Of a DNA stretch of 64,000 bases, positions 33,132 through 41,450 are shown piece by piece. Both the position numbers and the translations under genes were made by a program. Source of the DNA: Alphaproteobacteria bacterium (GTDB taxonomy: Bacteria > Pseudomonadota > Alphaproteobacteria > Rhodobacterales > Rhodobacteraceae); assembly GCA_030424865.1 (NCBI GenBank), contig JAUHVR010000013.1, positions 80,446 to 144,445 on the forward strand. The letters are read 5' to 3'. Below the pieces are notes generated by a model that saw nothing but the letters and a program-made list of their open reading frames with translations, was not told the origin of the DNA and made no database searches. The first letter of the stretch is position 1, and each line of letters opens with the position of its first letter.

Positions 33132-35645
33132 CTATTCGCGCGCCCGCAGCACCTGTGCAGGACGCGCCGCCAGGGGACGCCAGGCGAACCCCAGCCCGGC
33201 CAGCAATGTGGCCCCGACGCCGCCCGCAATAATGGCGAAAGCCGATCCCCAGATCACGCCGAACTCGGTCTCCATCAGGAAGGTGCTGACCGCCCAGCCA
33301 CCGAGGATGCCCGCGACCAGTGCAACGATCCCCGCGCCCGCGCCCAAAAGCGCCGCGCGCAGGGCAAAGCTGCGCAGGATCCGGCCCCGAGCTGCGCCCA
33401 GCGTCTTCAGGACCGCCGCCTCATAGGTCCGCGATTGCTCGCCCGCTGCCGCCGCGCCGATCAGCACCAGGAACCCCGTCAGCAAGGTCGCTGCCGCGCC
33501 CCAGCGGGTGGCATCGGCGATCCCGTTCAAAAGGTCGCTGACCTGATCAAGGGCATCCCGCACACGGATCGCCGTGATGTTGGGATAGGCACTTGCCAGA
33601 TCACGCAGGATCTGCGCCTCGGCCTGTTCTTCGGCATAGACTGTCGAGATGAAACTGTGCGGCGCGCCCTGAAGCGCGCTGGGGTTCATCGACATGATGA
33701 ACCCGATCCCGGCGGTCGAGAAATCGACTTCGCGGAAGCTGGTGATCGTCGCGGTGATGTCGCGGCCCAGGATGTTGACGGTCAACTCGTCCCCCAGCGC
33801 CAGGCCCATCTCTTCGGCCTCTTCGGCGGCAAAGCTGATCTGCGGCGCGCCTGCATAGTCCTCGGGCCACCATTCGCCCGCCGTCACGGTGGTGCGCTCG
33901 CTGGGCGCGGGCGCGTAGGTCACACCCCGGTCGCCGCTCAGCACCCAATGGTCCCCGGCCACTTCGGCCGCTGGCTTGCCGTTGATCTGCGTGATGATCC
34001 CCCGCAGCATCGGCGCGCTGTCGATGCGGCTGACAGCCTCGTCGTTTTCCAGCCGGTCCAGGAAGCCCGGCATCTGATCCTTCTGGATGTCGACAAAGAA
34101 ATACGAGGGCGCGACGTCCGGCAGATCGCGCTGGATCGCCGCCCGCAGGTTGCCATCGATCTGGCCAACGGCGGCCAGAACGCTGAGGCCCAGGCCCAGT
34201 GACAGCACCACCGCGCCCGCGCCTTCGCGGGTTCCGCCGATGGCGCCAAGCGCCCACCGCAGGACCGGTCGACCCCGGGCCATCGGGGCCGTGCGCCGTG
34301 CCAGCCAGCGGATGCCCGCAGCGGCGAAGGCCAGGATGACCAGCGCGCCAAAAATGCCGCCTGCGGTCCAAAGTGTCAGCCAGACGGTTCCGGAGAACCA
34401 GATCGCCAAACCGATCAAAGCGGCCAGCAGGACCACCGTAGCCACCAGATAGATCGGCGCGGGCAAGAGCCGCGCGCTGTCCAGCGCCTCGCGAAAGAGC
34501 GTTGCCGCGCGCACTTCCTCGGCACGCGCCAGTGGCCAGAGCGTGAAGATCACTGCGGCCAGTGCGCCGTAGATGGCGGCCTCGATCAGCGGTTCCCAGT
34601 GGATGGCAAAGAGCACGGGCAGGGGCAGCGCGTCCGCGATCAACGGGGCCAGCAACAGCGGCACAATGGCCCCCAGCGCAATGCCGATGGCGATGCCCAG
34701 AATGCTGAGCACACCGATCTGCAGGAAGTAGGTCTGGAAAATCACCCGCCGCGTCGCCCCAAGCGTGCGCAGTGTGGCAATGACCGAGGTCTTGCGCGCC
34801 AGATAGGCGCGCACGGCGGCAGAGACACCAACGCCCCCGACCGCAAGCCCGGACAGGCCGACGAGGATCAGGAAAGCGCCCAAACGGTCGACAAACTGCG
34901 CCACGCCGGGCGCGCCGTTGCGGGCATCGCGCCAGCGCAGGCCGGTGTCGCGGAATTGCTCGGTGGCCTGCGCCTCGATGGCCGCCAAATCGGCGTTGGG
35001 CAGAAGCAGACGATAGCTTGTCTCAAAGAGCGTGCCCGGGGCCAGCAGGCCCGAGGCCTGCAGCGCCTCGGTCCGCACAAGCGTCCGGGGGCCAAGTGAA
35101 AAGCCCCCACCGGCACTGTCGGGTTCGCTGTCGAGGATGGCGTTCAGCGTGAACTCTTGTGTACCCAGCTTGAATGTGTCGCCCGGTTTCAGCGCCAAGC
35201 GGTCCGCCAAGATCGGCGCCATCACCGCGCCAAAGCCGTTCAGCGCCTGCTCAAGAGGCATCGGTGGGTCCAACTCGACCGCTCCGACAAGAGGATACAG
35301 GGCATCGACTGATTTCACCTGTGTCAATCCGCGTTCGGTTGTCCCGTCGCGTTCGACCACCACCATGGACCGGAAATCGGTGACCTCGGACACGGCTTCG
35401 GCCAGGCCCTCCATCCAGGCGCGTTCTTCGTCCGTGGCAAACCGGTAGGTGAAGCGTGCCTCGCCATCGCCGCCCAGTAGAACCGCGCCCTGGTCTGCCA
35501 ACCCGGCCTCGATCGCCGACCGGACAGAGCCGACGCCCGCAATTGCGGCCACGCCAAGCGCGAGGCAGGCCAGAAAGATCCGAAAGCCCCGCAGGCCGCC
35601 GCGCAGTTCGCGGCGGGCAAAGCGGGCCGACAGCGCCAGGTTCAT
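33132..35645 (-). CDS. FtsX-like ABC transporter permease (YbbP type)
   Basis: An 837-residue permease with an N-terminal anchor helix (RGFRIFLACLALGVAAIAG), a large periplasmic domain, a first membrane block near 250-400, a second periplasmic domain and a last membrane block near 690-830. This is the duplicated FtsX/MacB-type layout of YbbP. It likely moves or extracts lipids or lipoproteins with the ATPase encoded just before it (4-base ATGA overlap). Substrate not known. Confidence 0.9.
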   Translation of the reverse strand: MNLALSARFARRELRGGLRGFRIFLACLALGVAAIAGVGSVRSAIEAGLADQGAVLLGGDGEARFTYRFATDEERAWMEGLAEAVSEVTDFRSMVVVERDGTTERGLTQVKSVDALYPLVGAVELDPPMPLEQALNGFGAVMAPILADRLALKPGDTFKLGTQEFTLNAILDSEPDSAGGGFSLGPRTLVRTEALQASGLLAPGTLFETSYRLLLPNADLAAIEAQATEQFRDTGLRWRDARNGAPGVAQFVDRLGAFLILVGLSGLAVGGVGVSAAVRAYLARKTSVIATLRTLGATRRVIFQTYFLQIGVLSILGIAIGIALGAIVPLLLAPLIADALPLPVLFAIHWEPLIEAAIYGALAAVIFTLWPLARAEEVRAATLFREALDSARLLPAPIYLVATVVLLAALIGLAIWFSGTVWLTLWTAGGIFGALVILAFAAAGIRWLARRTAPMARGRPVLRWALGAIGGTREGAGAVVLSLGLGLSVLAAVGQIDGNLRAAIQRDLPDVAPSYFFVDIQKDQMPGFLDRLENDEAVSRIDSAPMLRGIITQINGKPAAEVAGDHWVLSGDRGVTYAPAPSERTTVTAGEWWPEDYAGAPQISFAAEEAEEMGLALGDELTVNILGRDITATITSFREVDFSTAGIGFIMSMNPSALQGAPHSFISTVYAEEQAEAQILRDLASAYPNITAIRVRDALDQVSDLLNGIADATRWGAAATLLTGFLVLIGAAAAGEQSRTYEAAVLKTLGAARGRILRSFALRAALLGAGAGIVALVAGILGGWAVSTFLMETEFGVIWGSAFAIIAGGVGATLLAGLGFAWRPLAARPAQVLRARE

Positions 35646-36331
35646 TCCGCGGCCTGCGCGTCTTGGCTGACACGGCCATCGGTCAGCCGCACCACGCGGT
35701 CACAGCGCCCCGCCAGGCTGCGCGAGTGCGTGACCAGCACCAGCGTCGCCCCGTGCCGGTCGCGCAGACCGAACAGCATGTCCATGATCGCGGTGCCGTT
35801 CGCACCATCAAGGTTCCCGGTCGGCTCGTCCGCCAGCAGGATCTGCGGGCGGGGCGCGGCGGCGCGCGCCAGGGCGACCCGCTGTTGTTCGCCCCCCGAC
35901 ATCTGCGCCGGGTAGTGGTCGGCCCGGTGGGCCAGACCCACGGCCTCCAGCTCGGCGGCGGCGCGGTCAAAGGCATCGCGGTGCCCGGCCAGTTCCAGCG
36001 GGGTGGCGACGTTTTCAAGTGCCGTCATCGTCGGGATCAGGTGAAAGCTTTGGAACACCACCCCCATGTGATCGCGCCGAAAGCGCGCCAGCGCATCTTC
36101 GTCCAGCGCCGACAGGTCATGCCCTAGCACCTCAACCTTGCCCGATGTCGCGCGCTCCAACCCGCCCATGATCATCAGAAGCGAGGATTTGCCCGATCCC
36201 GAGGGGCCGATCAGGCCCAGGGTCTCGCCCTTGTGAACGGAAACGTCGATACCGTGCAGGATCTCGACCAATCCGGCATTGCTCTTGAGGCTCAACGTGA
36301 CATCTTGGAGAGAGACAACGGTATCAGGCAT
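35642..36331 (-). CDS. ABC transporter ATP-binding protein (YbbA type)
   Basis: A 229-residue LolD/MacB-like ATPase. Walker A GLIGPSGSGKSSLL near 42, signature MSGGEQQR, Walker B ILLADEPTGNLDG. ATG at 36331 begins the fold; the longer open frame upstream crosses the divergent arylesterase start. It overlaps the permease by 4 bases and is divergent from the arylesterase gene, the classic tesA-ybbA-ybbP arrangement. Partner permease is at 33132-35645. Confidence 0.94.
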   Translation of the reverse strand: MPDTVVSLQDVTLSLKSNAGLVEILHGIDVSVHKGETLGLIGPSGSGKSSLLMIMGGLERATSGKVEVLGHDLSALDEDALARFRRDHMGVVFQSFHLIPTMTALENVATPLELAGHRDAFDRAAAELEAVGLAHRADHYPAQMSGGEQQRVALARAAAPRPQILLADEPTGNLDGANGTAIMDMLFGLRDRHGATLVLVTHSRSLAGRCDRVVRLTDGRVSQDAQAAE

Positions 36332-36346
36332 CGGGGGTCCGGGCGC

Positions 36347-37021
36347 ATGTTTCAATGGTTCACATATGGGGCCGCCGGGGGGGCGAGCAAGGCCGCAATC
36401 GCGGTTTCTGTGGTTTGGGCCAGCCTGGCCTCGGCCGAGCAGGTCACCGTGCTGGCCTTGGGCGATAGCCTGACGCAGGGCTATGGCCTGCCGATCGAAC
36501 AGGGCTTTGTTCCGCAACTCGAAGGCGCGCTGCGCGCGGCGGGCCATGATGTGGCGGTGATCAACGGTGGCGTATCGGGTGACACGACGGCAGGCGGTTT
36601 GGCGCGCGTGGCCTGGTCACTGACGCCCGAGGTCGACGCGATGATCGTGAACCTGGGCGGCAACGACCTGCTGCGCGGGATCGCACCCGAGGTGGCCCGC
36701 GCCAACATTCGCGGCATCCTCGAGGTTGCGGCGGGCGAAGGGATCGACGTTCTGCTGGTCGGCATGCAGGCGCCGGGGAATTATGGGCCCGACTACAAGG
36801 CGGCGTTCGAGGCGATCTTTCCCGAACTGTCCGAAGAATTCGGCACGGTCTATCTGGAAAGCTATTTCGCCGGCACCTTTGACGTGACTGGCGGCGAGCT
36901 GGCCGATGCGGCCAAGTATTTTCAGCCCGACGGCATTCACCCCTCGGCCGAAGGCGTCCGGTTGAACGTCGCCGCGATGCTGCCGCAGGTCGAGGCGCTG
37001 TTGCAGCGCGCCGGGGACTAG
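36347..37021 (+). CDS. Secreted SGNH arylesterase / lysophospholipase (TesA-like)
   Basis: A 224-residue GDSL esterase. After a signal segment (about 1-27, ASLASA), block I LALGDSLTQGYGL carries the nucleophile Ser; block II has GGVSGDTTAGG; block III NLGGNDLLRG; block V DGIHPSAEG carries Asp and His. The catalytic set is complete. It would hydrolyse acyl or aryl esters in the periplasm. It is 15 bases from the divergent ATPase gene, the common esterase/ABC pairing. Confidence 0.93.
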   Translation: MFQWFTYGAAGGASKAAIAVSVVWASLASAEQVTVLALGDSLTQGYGLPIEQGFVPQLEGALRAAGHDVAVINGGVSGDTTAGGLARVAWSLTPEVDAMIVNLGGNDLLRGIAPEVARANIRGILEVAAGEGIDVLLVGMQAPGNYGPDYKAAFEAIFPELSEEFGTVYLESYFAGTFDVTGGELADAAKYFQPDGIHPSAEGVRLNVAAMLPQVEALLQRAGD

Positions 37022-37025
37022 GCCG

Positions 37026-37640
37026 GTGCCGGGGCGGTTGTTCCTGACCTCACCCATGGCGGCGGTGGCGAAGGCTGTGGACCGGCCCTGGGATCTGGGT
37101 GACGAACCGCCCCGCCAGAACATCGCCCCGGGACAAGAGATCGTGACCCTGACGCCCGACGGGTTTCAGCGCATGCGCTGGGGGCTGATCCCGCAGGGGC
37201 GCAAGAATGCGCGGGGGCGTCCGGTGATGGAAGTCCTGATCAACGCGCGCTCGGAAACGCTGTTTGACAAATCCGCCTTCGAGGGGCTGAAGCGCGCCGT
37301 TGTTCCGGCTGACGGCTGGTACGAATGGACTGGCGAGAAGCGCAAGAAAACCGCCTGGTCGCTGCGCCGCGCCGACGGCGCGTTGCTTTGGTTTGCGGCG
37401 ATGTATGATGTCTGGTCCGCGCCCGGAGGCACCCTGGTGCCCCAGGTGGCGACGGTGACCTGTGCGCCCAATGCGGATGTCGAACCGATCCATCACCGCA
37501 TGGGCGTGCTTTTGGCGCCCGAAGATGTGCCAGTCTGGATTTCGGGGGACGAGGCACAGGCAAAGTCGCTGACGCGGCCCCTGGCCGAGGGGATTTTGCA
37601 GATATCCGAAGCCAGCGGGGTCGACTGGGACGGTGCCTGA
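37026..37640 (+). CDS. SRAP (YedK/HMCES-like) protein with Cys2 replaced by Pro
   Basis: A 204-residue SOS-response-associated peptidase family protein. The family residues Asn (INARSETL), Glu (DGWYEW) and His (HHRMGVLL) are present, but the usual N terminus MCGR reads MPGR, so the catalytic, abasic-site-linking Cys2 is absent. GTG at 37026 is the only start that gives this N terminus; there is no upstream in-frame MCGR. Active SRAPs crosslink abasic DNA; this one should not, unless another residue serves. It starts 4 bases after the esterase stop, so it may be co-transcribed with it. Confidence 0.88.
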   Translation: MPGRLFLTSPMAAVAKAVDRPWDLGDEPPRQNIAPGQEIVTLTPDGFQRMRWGLIPQGRKNARGRPVMEVLINARSETLFDKSAFEGLKRAVVPADGWYEWTGEKRKKTAWSLRRADGALLWFAAMYDVWSAPGGTLVPQVATVTCAPNADVEPIHHRMGVLLAPEDVPVWISGDEAQAKSLTRPLAEGILQISEASGVDWDGA

Positions 37641-37647
37641 CAAGATG

Positions 37648-37675
37648 GCCCCCGCCCCCGAAAGGGGGCAGGGGC
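37648..37675. terminator. Bidirectional hairpin between SRAP and cold-shock genes
   Basis: GCCCCC (37648-37653) and GCCCCC (37654-37659) with GAAA loop (37660-37663), then GGGGGC, A, GGGGC to 37675. It is a strong stem between converging genes. Confidence 0.65.
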
Positions 37676-37682
37676 AATGCGC

Positions 37683-37889
37683 TTAGGCCAGCGCGATGTT
37701 CACTGCCGACTCGCGGCCGTCACGGCCGGGCTGCAGGTCATAGGTCACTTTCTGGTTGTCCGCGAGGCCGGTCAGGCCCGAACGTTCGACTGCAGAAATG
37801 TGCACAAAAACATCTTTGCCGCCGGCTTCGGGCGCAATGAAGCCGTAGCCTTTGGTGGTGTTGAACCATTTGACGGTGCCATTGGCCAT
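37683..37889 (-). CDS. Cold-shock domain protein (CspA family)
   Basis: A 68-residue single cold-shock domain with RNP1 KGYGFIAPE and RNP2 DVFVHIS, and the usual MANGTVKWFN start. It binds single-stranded RNA/DNA and acts as an RNA chaperone. ATG at 37889 follows AGGAGAGTGACG; the GTG two codons up overlaps that site. The 173 bases upstream to the next gene are the likely 5' leader, as in other csp genes; I cannot assign a fold there. Confidence 0.95.
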   Translation of the reverse strand: MANGTVKWFNTTKGYGFIAPEAGGKDVFVHISAVERSGLTGLADNQKVTYDLQPGRDGRESAVNIALA

Positions 37890-38062
37890 CGTCACTCTCC
37901 TGTAAATGTCTGCCCGCGGAAGTGCGGCAGGTCGGCAAAGTCAGTGCAAGATCGAATGACTGGGCCGGATAGGAGCAGTGGGTCGAAAATGGTAACGTCG
38001 CAGGTGCGATATGATCAGATGTACGGCAAGGATCAAGGGGAATGTGTGCCCCGCGCCGCGGA

Positions 38063-38242
38063 TCAGCGGGATGTGACGGCACGTCGCGTCAGGGTGCTGA
38101 CAAGCACCAAACTGAGCGTTCCAAAGGAAAACCCAAGATACAGCGCCCCGCAGGCGATCAGGTTCATTCCCATGACCGACCAGCCAAGGACCGCCGCGAC
38201 CAAGCCGAAGAAACTGCCGAAAATGAGTGCGACTGCTGCCAT
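38063..38242 (-). CDS. Small two-helix membrane protein
   Basis: A 59-residue protein with two hydrophobic segments (MAAVALIFGSFFGLVAAVLG and NLIACGALYLGFSFGTLSLV) and a short basic C terminus (TRRAVTSR). ATG at 38242 is preceded by GAGGGGG; an alternative ATG at 38263 would add 7 residues. I do not recognise it. A CtrA-type box TTAA-N7-TTAA lies 37-51 bases upstream, suggesting cell-cycle or differentiation control. Confidence 0.6.
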   Translation of the reverse strand: MAAVALIFGSFFGLVAAVLGWSVMGMNLIACGALYLGFSFGTLSLVLVSTLTRRAVTSR

Positions 38243-38278
38243 GAGGACCCCCTCTCTCACCATCGTGCGGCCAAAGTG

Positions 38279-38293
38279 TTAAAAGGACATTAA
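38279..38293 (-). promoter_or_regulatory. CtrA-type binding box (TTAA-N7-TTAA)
   Basis: TTAA (38279-38282), 7-base spacer AAGGACA, TTAA (38290-38293), inside a perfect 8-base inverted repeat AGTGTTAA/TTAACACT. This is the full-site consensus of the alphaproteobacterial response regulator CtrA. It sits just upstream of the small membrane protein gene. Confidence 0.55.
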
Positions 38294-38334
38294 CACTCTG
38301 GCCCTGACGGAAATGAGGCGAAAGCAGGGTCTGT

Positions 38335-39486
38335 TCAGGCCGCCTGTCGATTGGCGCGAAGGCTGCGCCAGATGTGGCGCGGCGCCCGCGCCAGCGCGGC
38401 CCGTGTGATCGGGCCGTATTCGGTTTCGCCAGCCAAGAGTCGCAGGTAATCGCGCCGCAGCCGGGTCGAGCGGCGGAAGCCCGCGACAAAGCCTTCGCGC
38501 AGGAAGGGGCGGAACATCAGCGGCCGGATCAACCGCGCCTGGTTGAGGGCGCGGTGAATGGGGCGCAGTGACTTTGTATAGACAGCCAGCACGGTTTCGG
38601 GGCGACCGGCTAGCAGAGCCTCTGCCGTGGCCATGGCCGCCAGTTGCCCGCTTTTCATCGCGTAGGCGATGCCTTCTCCCGTGATCGGATCGACCAGACC
38701 CGCAGCATCCCCCGCCAGCAGGATCCGGCCCGCGCCGGGTGTCTTGCGGAACGTGCCGCCCGGCAGGAACTGGCCCTTGATCGGCGTGTCATCCGGCAGG
38801 CCCAGGTCCTTAAGATAGCCACGAAGCGCGGCCTTCATATCGGGGTTTCGCCCGTTTATGCCGCCCACGCCGATGGTCACGCCATTGGGCTTGGGGAATT
38901 GCCAGCCATAGCCCCATTCGGCAGCTCCAAAGTCGATTCGCAAGGGCAGATCGGTCTCTGGCCGCTCGATCTCGAGCGCAAAGGCGATGGTTTCGCGGTC
39001 AAACGCTTGCCCGAACAGAGCACGCGCGGTTGCGCTGTTGACGCCATCGGCACCTACGATCACCGGGGCGCGCAGGACCTGATCGCCAAACGAGACGGTG
39101 CCTGCCCTGGGATCCAGCGTCGTGTTGCCGACACCCGTGAAATCTGCCGCGCCAAAGCCGAGCGCAGTGGCCAACAGGTCGTTGTCCAACTCAAGACGCA
39201 TCATCATGCGGATGGGCGGGATGTCGGTGTAGTGCCCCAGAACCTGACCATGCGCGCCAAACATCAGGTCAGAGCGTACCTCGGTCGGGATGTCCGGTGC
39301 CGGACGGCCAAAGATTTCCTGGTAGTAGGTCAGCGAGCGCCCGGTGAAGCCGCCACCGCACAGCTTGTCACGGGGAAAGGCACGTTTGTCGACAATGGCC
39401 ACGCGCAGCCCTGCGCGCGCTGCCGTGGCTGCCGCCGCACTTCCGGCCGGGCCTGCGCCCAGAACAATCAAATCAAAGTCAGACAT
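38335..39486 (-). CDS. Geranylgeranyl reductase-like FAD-dependent oxidoreductase
   Basis: A 383-residue flavoprotein. N-terminal FAD motif LIVLGAGPAGSAAAATAARAG split at residues 6-25; second motif with KLCGGGFTGR; third FAD motif GRILLAGDAAGLVDPITGEGI near 280. Geranylgeranyl reductase family members saturate isoprenoid chains in lipids, quinones or chlorophyll. No photosynthesis genes are in the window, so a non-photosynthetic role is likely. It is followed by the L,D-transpeptidase gene upstream, 22 bases away, possibly one transcript. Confidence 0.86.
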   Translation of the reverse strand: MSDFDLIVLGAGPAGSAAAATAARAGLRVAIVDKRAFPRDKLCGGGFTGRSLTYYQEIFGRPAPDIPTEVRSDLMFGAHGQVLGHYTDIPPIRMMMRLELDNDLLATALGFGAADFTGVGNTTLDPRAGTVSFGDQVLRAPVIVGADGVNSATARALFGQAFDRETIAFALEIERPETDLPLRIDFGAAEWGYGWQFPKPNGVTIGVGGINGRNPDMKAALRGYLKDLGLPDDTPIKGQFLPGGTFRKTPGAGRILLAGDAAGLVDPITGEGIAYAMKSGQLAAMATAEALLAGRPETVLAVYTKSLRPIHRALNQARLIRPLMFRPFLREGFVAGFRRSTRLRRDYLRLLAGETEYGPITRAALARAPRHIWRSLRANRQAA

Positions 39487-39508
39487 GAAATCCCAATGGG
39501 TTGAGGCG

Positions 39509-40066
39509 TCAGAGCACCGTCACGATCGTGCCAATGGGAACCCGTTCATACAGGTCCTCGACATGCGCATTGATCATGCGGATGCAGCCGTTCGAGACCG
39601 ACCGCCCGATCGATCGGGGGCTGGTGGTGCCGTGGATGCGGAACATCGTGTCCCGCCCATTCTGATACAGATACAGCGCCCGGGCCCCCAGCGGATTGCT
39701 GCGACCCCCGGGTTGGCGATAGGTGTTGTCGATGAAGCGTTCGTAGGTCTTGGGCTCGCGCTTGATCATCTCGTCCGTCGGACGCCAGTCCGGCCACTTG
39801 CGCTTGGCCCCGACCTTGGCAGTTCCGGTGAATTCCAGTCCGGCACGCCCGACACCCACGCCATAACGCATCGCGCGGCCGGGTTCGGTGATGTAATACA
39901 GGAAATGCGCCTTTGGCAGCACCAGGATCTGGCCCGTGCCATAGGTCTTGGTGATTCCCACCGGTTGCGGGGTATAGATCGGATCAAGCGAAAAGGCTGC
40001 CCGCGCCAAAGACGGGGCAAAGAGGCTGGCCGCGCCAGCCGCCATCAGGGTGCGTCGTGTCAGCAT
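39509..40066 (-). CDS. L,D-transpeptidase (YkuD family), Tat-type signal
   Basis: A 185-residue peptidoglycan L,D-transpeptidase. N-terminal signal MLTRRTLMAAGAASLFAPSL with RR. YkuD domain includes HGTTSPRSIGRSVSNGCIRM, which carries catalytic His and Cys in the HxG...SxGCxR pattern. It would make 3-3 crosslinks or attach proteins to the wall in the periplasm. It is the first gene of a probable pair with the flavoprotein and is 222 bases from the divergent NAD(P)H oxidoreductase gene. Confidence 0.92.
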   Translation of the reverse strand: MLTRRTLMAAGAASLFAPSLARAAFSLDPIYTPQPVGITKTYGTGQILVLPKAHFLYYITEPGRAMRYGVGVGRAGLEFTGTAKVGAKRKWPDWRPTDEMIKREPKTYERFIDNTYRQPGGRSNPLGARALYLYQNGRDTMFRIHGTTSPRSIGRSVSNGCIRMINAHVEDLYERVPIGTIVTVL

Positions 40067-40288
40067 GGGCCACTCACTTTCACGAATTTTATGCGTTGTT
40101 TCAAGTGTCGCACGTCCCTTAGCGGGCGCAAGTTGACATCAAGTCAAGATCTCGTGGGCGTTGCCGATTTGCGCCAGGTCTCGGCAGAAAGCTGCCGGGG
40201 CAGGCGGGACCGCCATGCGCCAAGGCGCTTTCACCTTAGGTGTCGGGATGCCATGGTGCTTTATCCAGTATGTTCCGGGGGCCAACCA

Positions 40289-41008
40289 ATGAGCAACCAT
40301 CTTATTGTCAGCGCGCATCCAAATCCCGAGGGGTTTATCGCCTCCTGGGCGCGTGCCAGCGCTGAGGCGGCGGCGCGGTTGGGGCCCGTGGCGCGGTCGG
40401 ATCTGTATGCCATGCAGTTCGACCCCGTCGAGCGGGCGGCGAACCCCCTGAAGGCGCAGGAAGATGCCTCGGCCCGCAACGGATGGGCGGCGGATGTCGC
40501 GGGCGAGGTCGCCAAGATCCGCGCCGCCGAGGTGATCGTCTTTCACTTTCCGATCTGGTGGTTCGGCGCGCCGGCGATCCTGAAGGGCTGGTTTGACCGC
40601 TGCCTCGTGCACGGGGGGCTGCATGACGTCGAGAACCGGTTTGACAGGGGACTGTGCCGGGGCAAGACGGCCCTGTTCTGTGTGTCGACCGGGGCGACCG
40701 AGAGCGAGGTCGGGCCGGGCGGCAAGGAAGGGCGCCTGGACCTGCTGCTTTGGCCACTGGCCTATGCGCTGCGTTACTGCGGTTTCGACATTGCCGACCC
40801 CGTGGCCGTGCATGGTGTGCACGGGTACCACGAGGGGGCCGAAAAGGCCGCCCTGGAGGCGCGGCTCGGACAGGCTCTGACAGATCAGGACCAGATCCTC
40901 GAAACGCTTGCGGCGCGTCCGCGCTGGAGGTTCAATTCGGACGACGATTTTGATGGCGCGGGGCGGCTGCGCCCCGAAGCCGAGCGGATCTGGCCGTTCA
41001 TCGACTAG
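40289..41008 (+). CDS. NAD(P)H-dependent flavodoxin-fold oxidoreductase (quinone reductase/YheO-KefF-like)
   Basis: A 239-residue protein of the flavodoxin_2 fold: LIVSAHPNPEGFIASW near residues 5-20 (phosphate loop), FHFPIWWFGAPAILKGWFDR near 85-104, and CVSTGATESEVGPGG near 140. It reduces quinones or azo and nitro compounds with FMN or FAD. ATG at 40289 starts the fold; a longer upstream frame has no support. The 222-base gap to the divergent transpeptidase carries both promoters; none stands out. Confidence 0.88.
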   Translation: MSNHLIVSAHPNPEGFIASWARASAEAAARLGPVARSDLYAMQFDPVERAANPLKAQEDASARNGWAADVAGEVAKIRAAEVIVFHFPIWWFGAPAILKGWFDRCLVHGGLHDVENRFDRGLCRGKTALFCVSTGATESEVGPGGKEGRLDLLLWPLAYALRYCGFDIADPVAVHGVHGYHEGAEKAALEARLGQALTDQDQILETLAARPRWRFNSDDDFDGAGRLRPEAERIWPFID

Positions 41009-41020
41009 CATCTGTTTGTG

Positions 41021-41281
41021 TCAGGGCGACATCCCGGCGGCGAGGATCGCCAGGAAAGCCGGGATCGCGGCCAGGGTGATCGCCATGCGCGGCCAGGTGC
41101 GGGCGAGGGCGAGCACCAGAGCGGGAACGGCAAAGAGCCCCGTCGCGCCGGCGCCGACCATGAAAAATCCCCAGGCCATGCCGATGCCGGCAGCGTCCGA
41201 CGTACTGGTCGATATGCTGACCGCCCAGAACGTCAGCAGCCCTGCGTAGATCGCGCAGAGGATGTAGACAGCCTTGAACAT
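41021..41281 (-). CDS. Small membrane protein, function unknown
   Basis: An 86-residue protein with three hydrophobic segments (YILCAIYAGLLTFWAVSI, AWGFFMVGAGATGLFAVPAL, ITLAAIPAFLAILAAG) and few charges. I recognise no family. It converges with the oxidoreductase gene, 12 bases apart. The 169 bases upstream to the next gene's stop hold the second GGCGGGGT palindrome. Confidence 0.6.
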   Translation of the reverse strand: MFKAVYILCAIYAGLLTFWAVSISTSTSDAAGIGMAWGFFMVGAGATGLFAVPALVLALARTWPRMAITLAAIPAFLAILAAGMSP

Positions 41282-41351
41282 GCGATCAGCCTACCACAGT
41301 CGCGGGAAACTCAAAGTCGGCTGTTCCGGAGGTGTGTGCGGCGGCGGGCGC

Positions 41352-41374
41352 GGCGGGGTGAACCCCGCCCTACG
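41352..41374. repeat. Palindrome GGCGGGGT-ga-ACCCCGCC plus CTACG, copy 2
   Basis: Same arms and CTACG tail as 29142-29164, with spacer GA in place of AA. It is between two minus-strand genes. Confidence 0.7.
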
Positions 41375-41450
41375 ATGGCGCGCCACGGGACCACCTGTTG
41401 CAAAGGATCAGCAAGGGCGCACCTGTCCGGCGCCTCCGCCGGTCGGGGTG

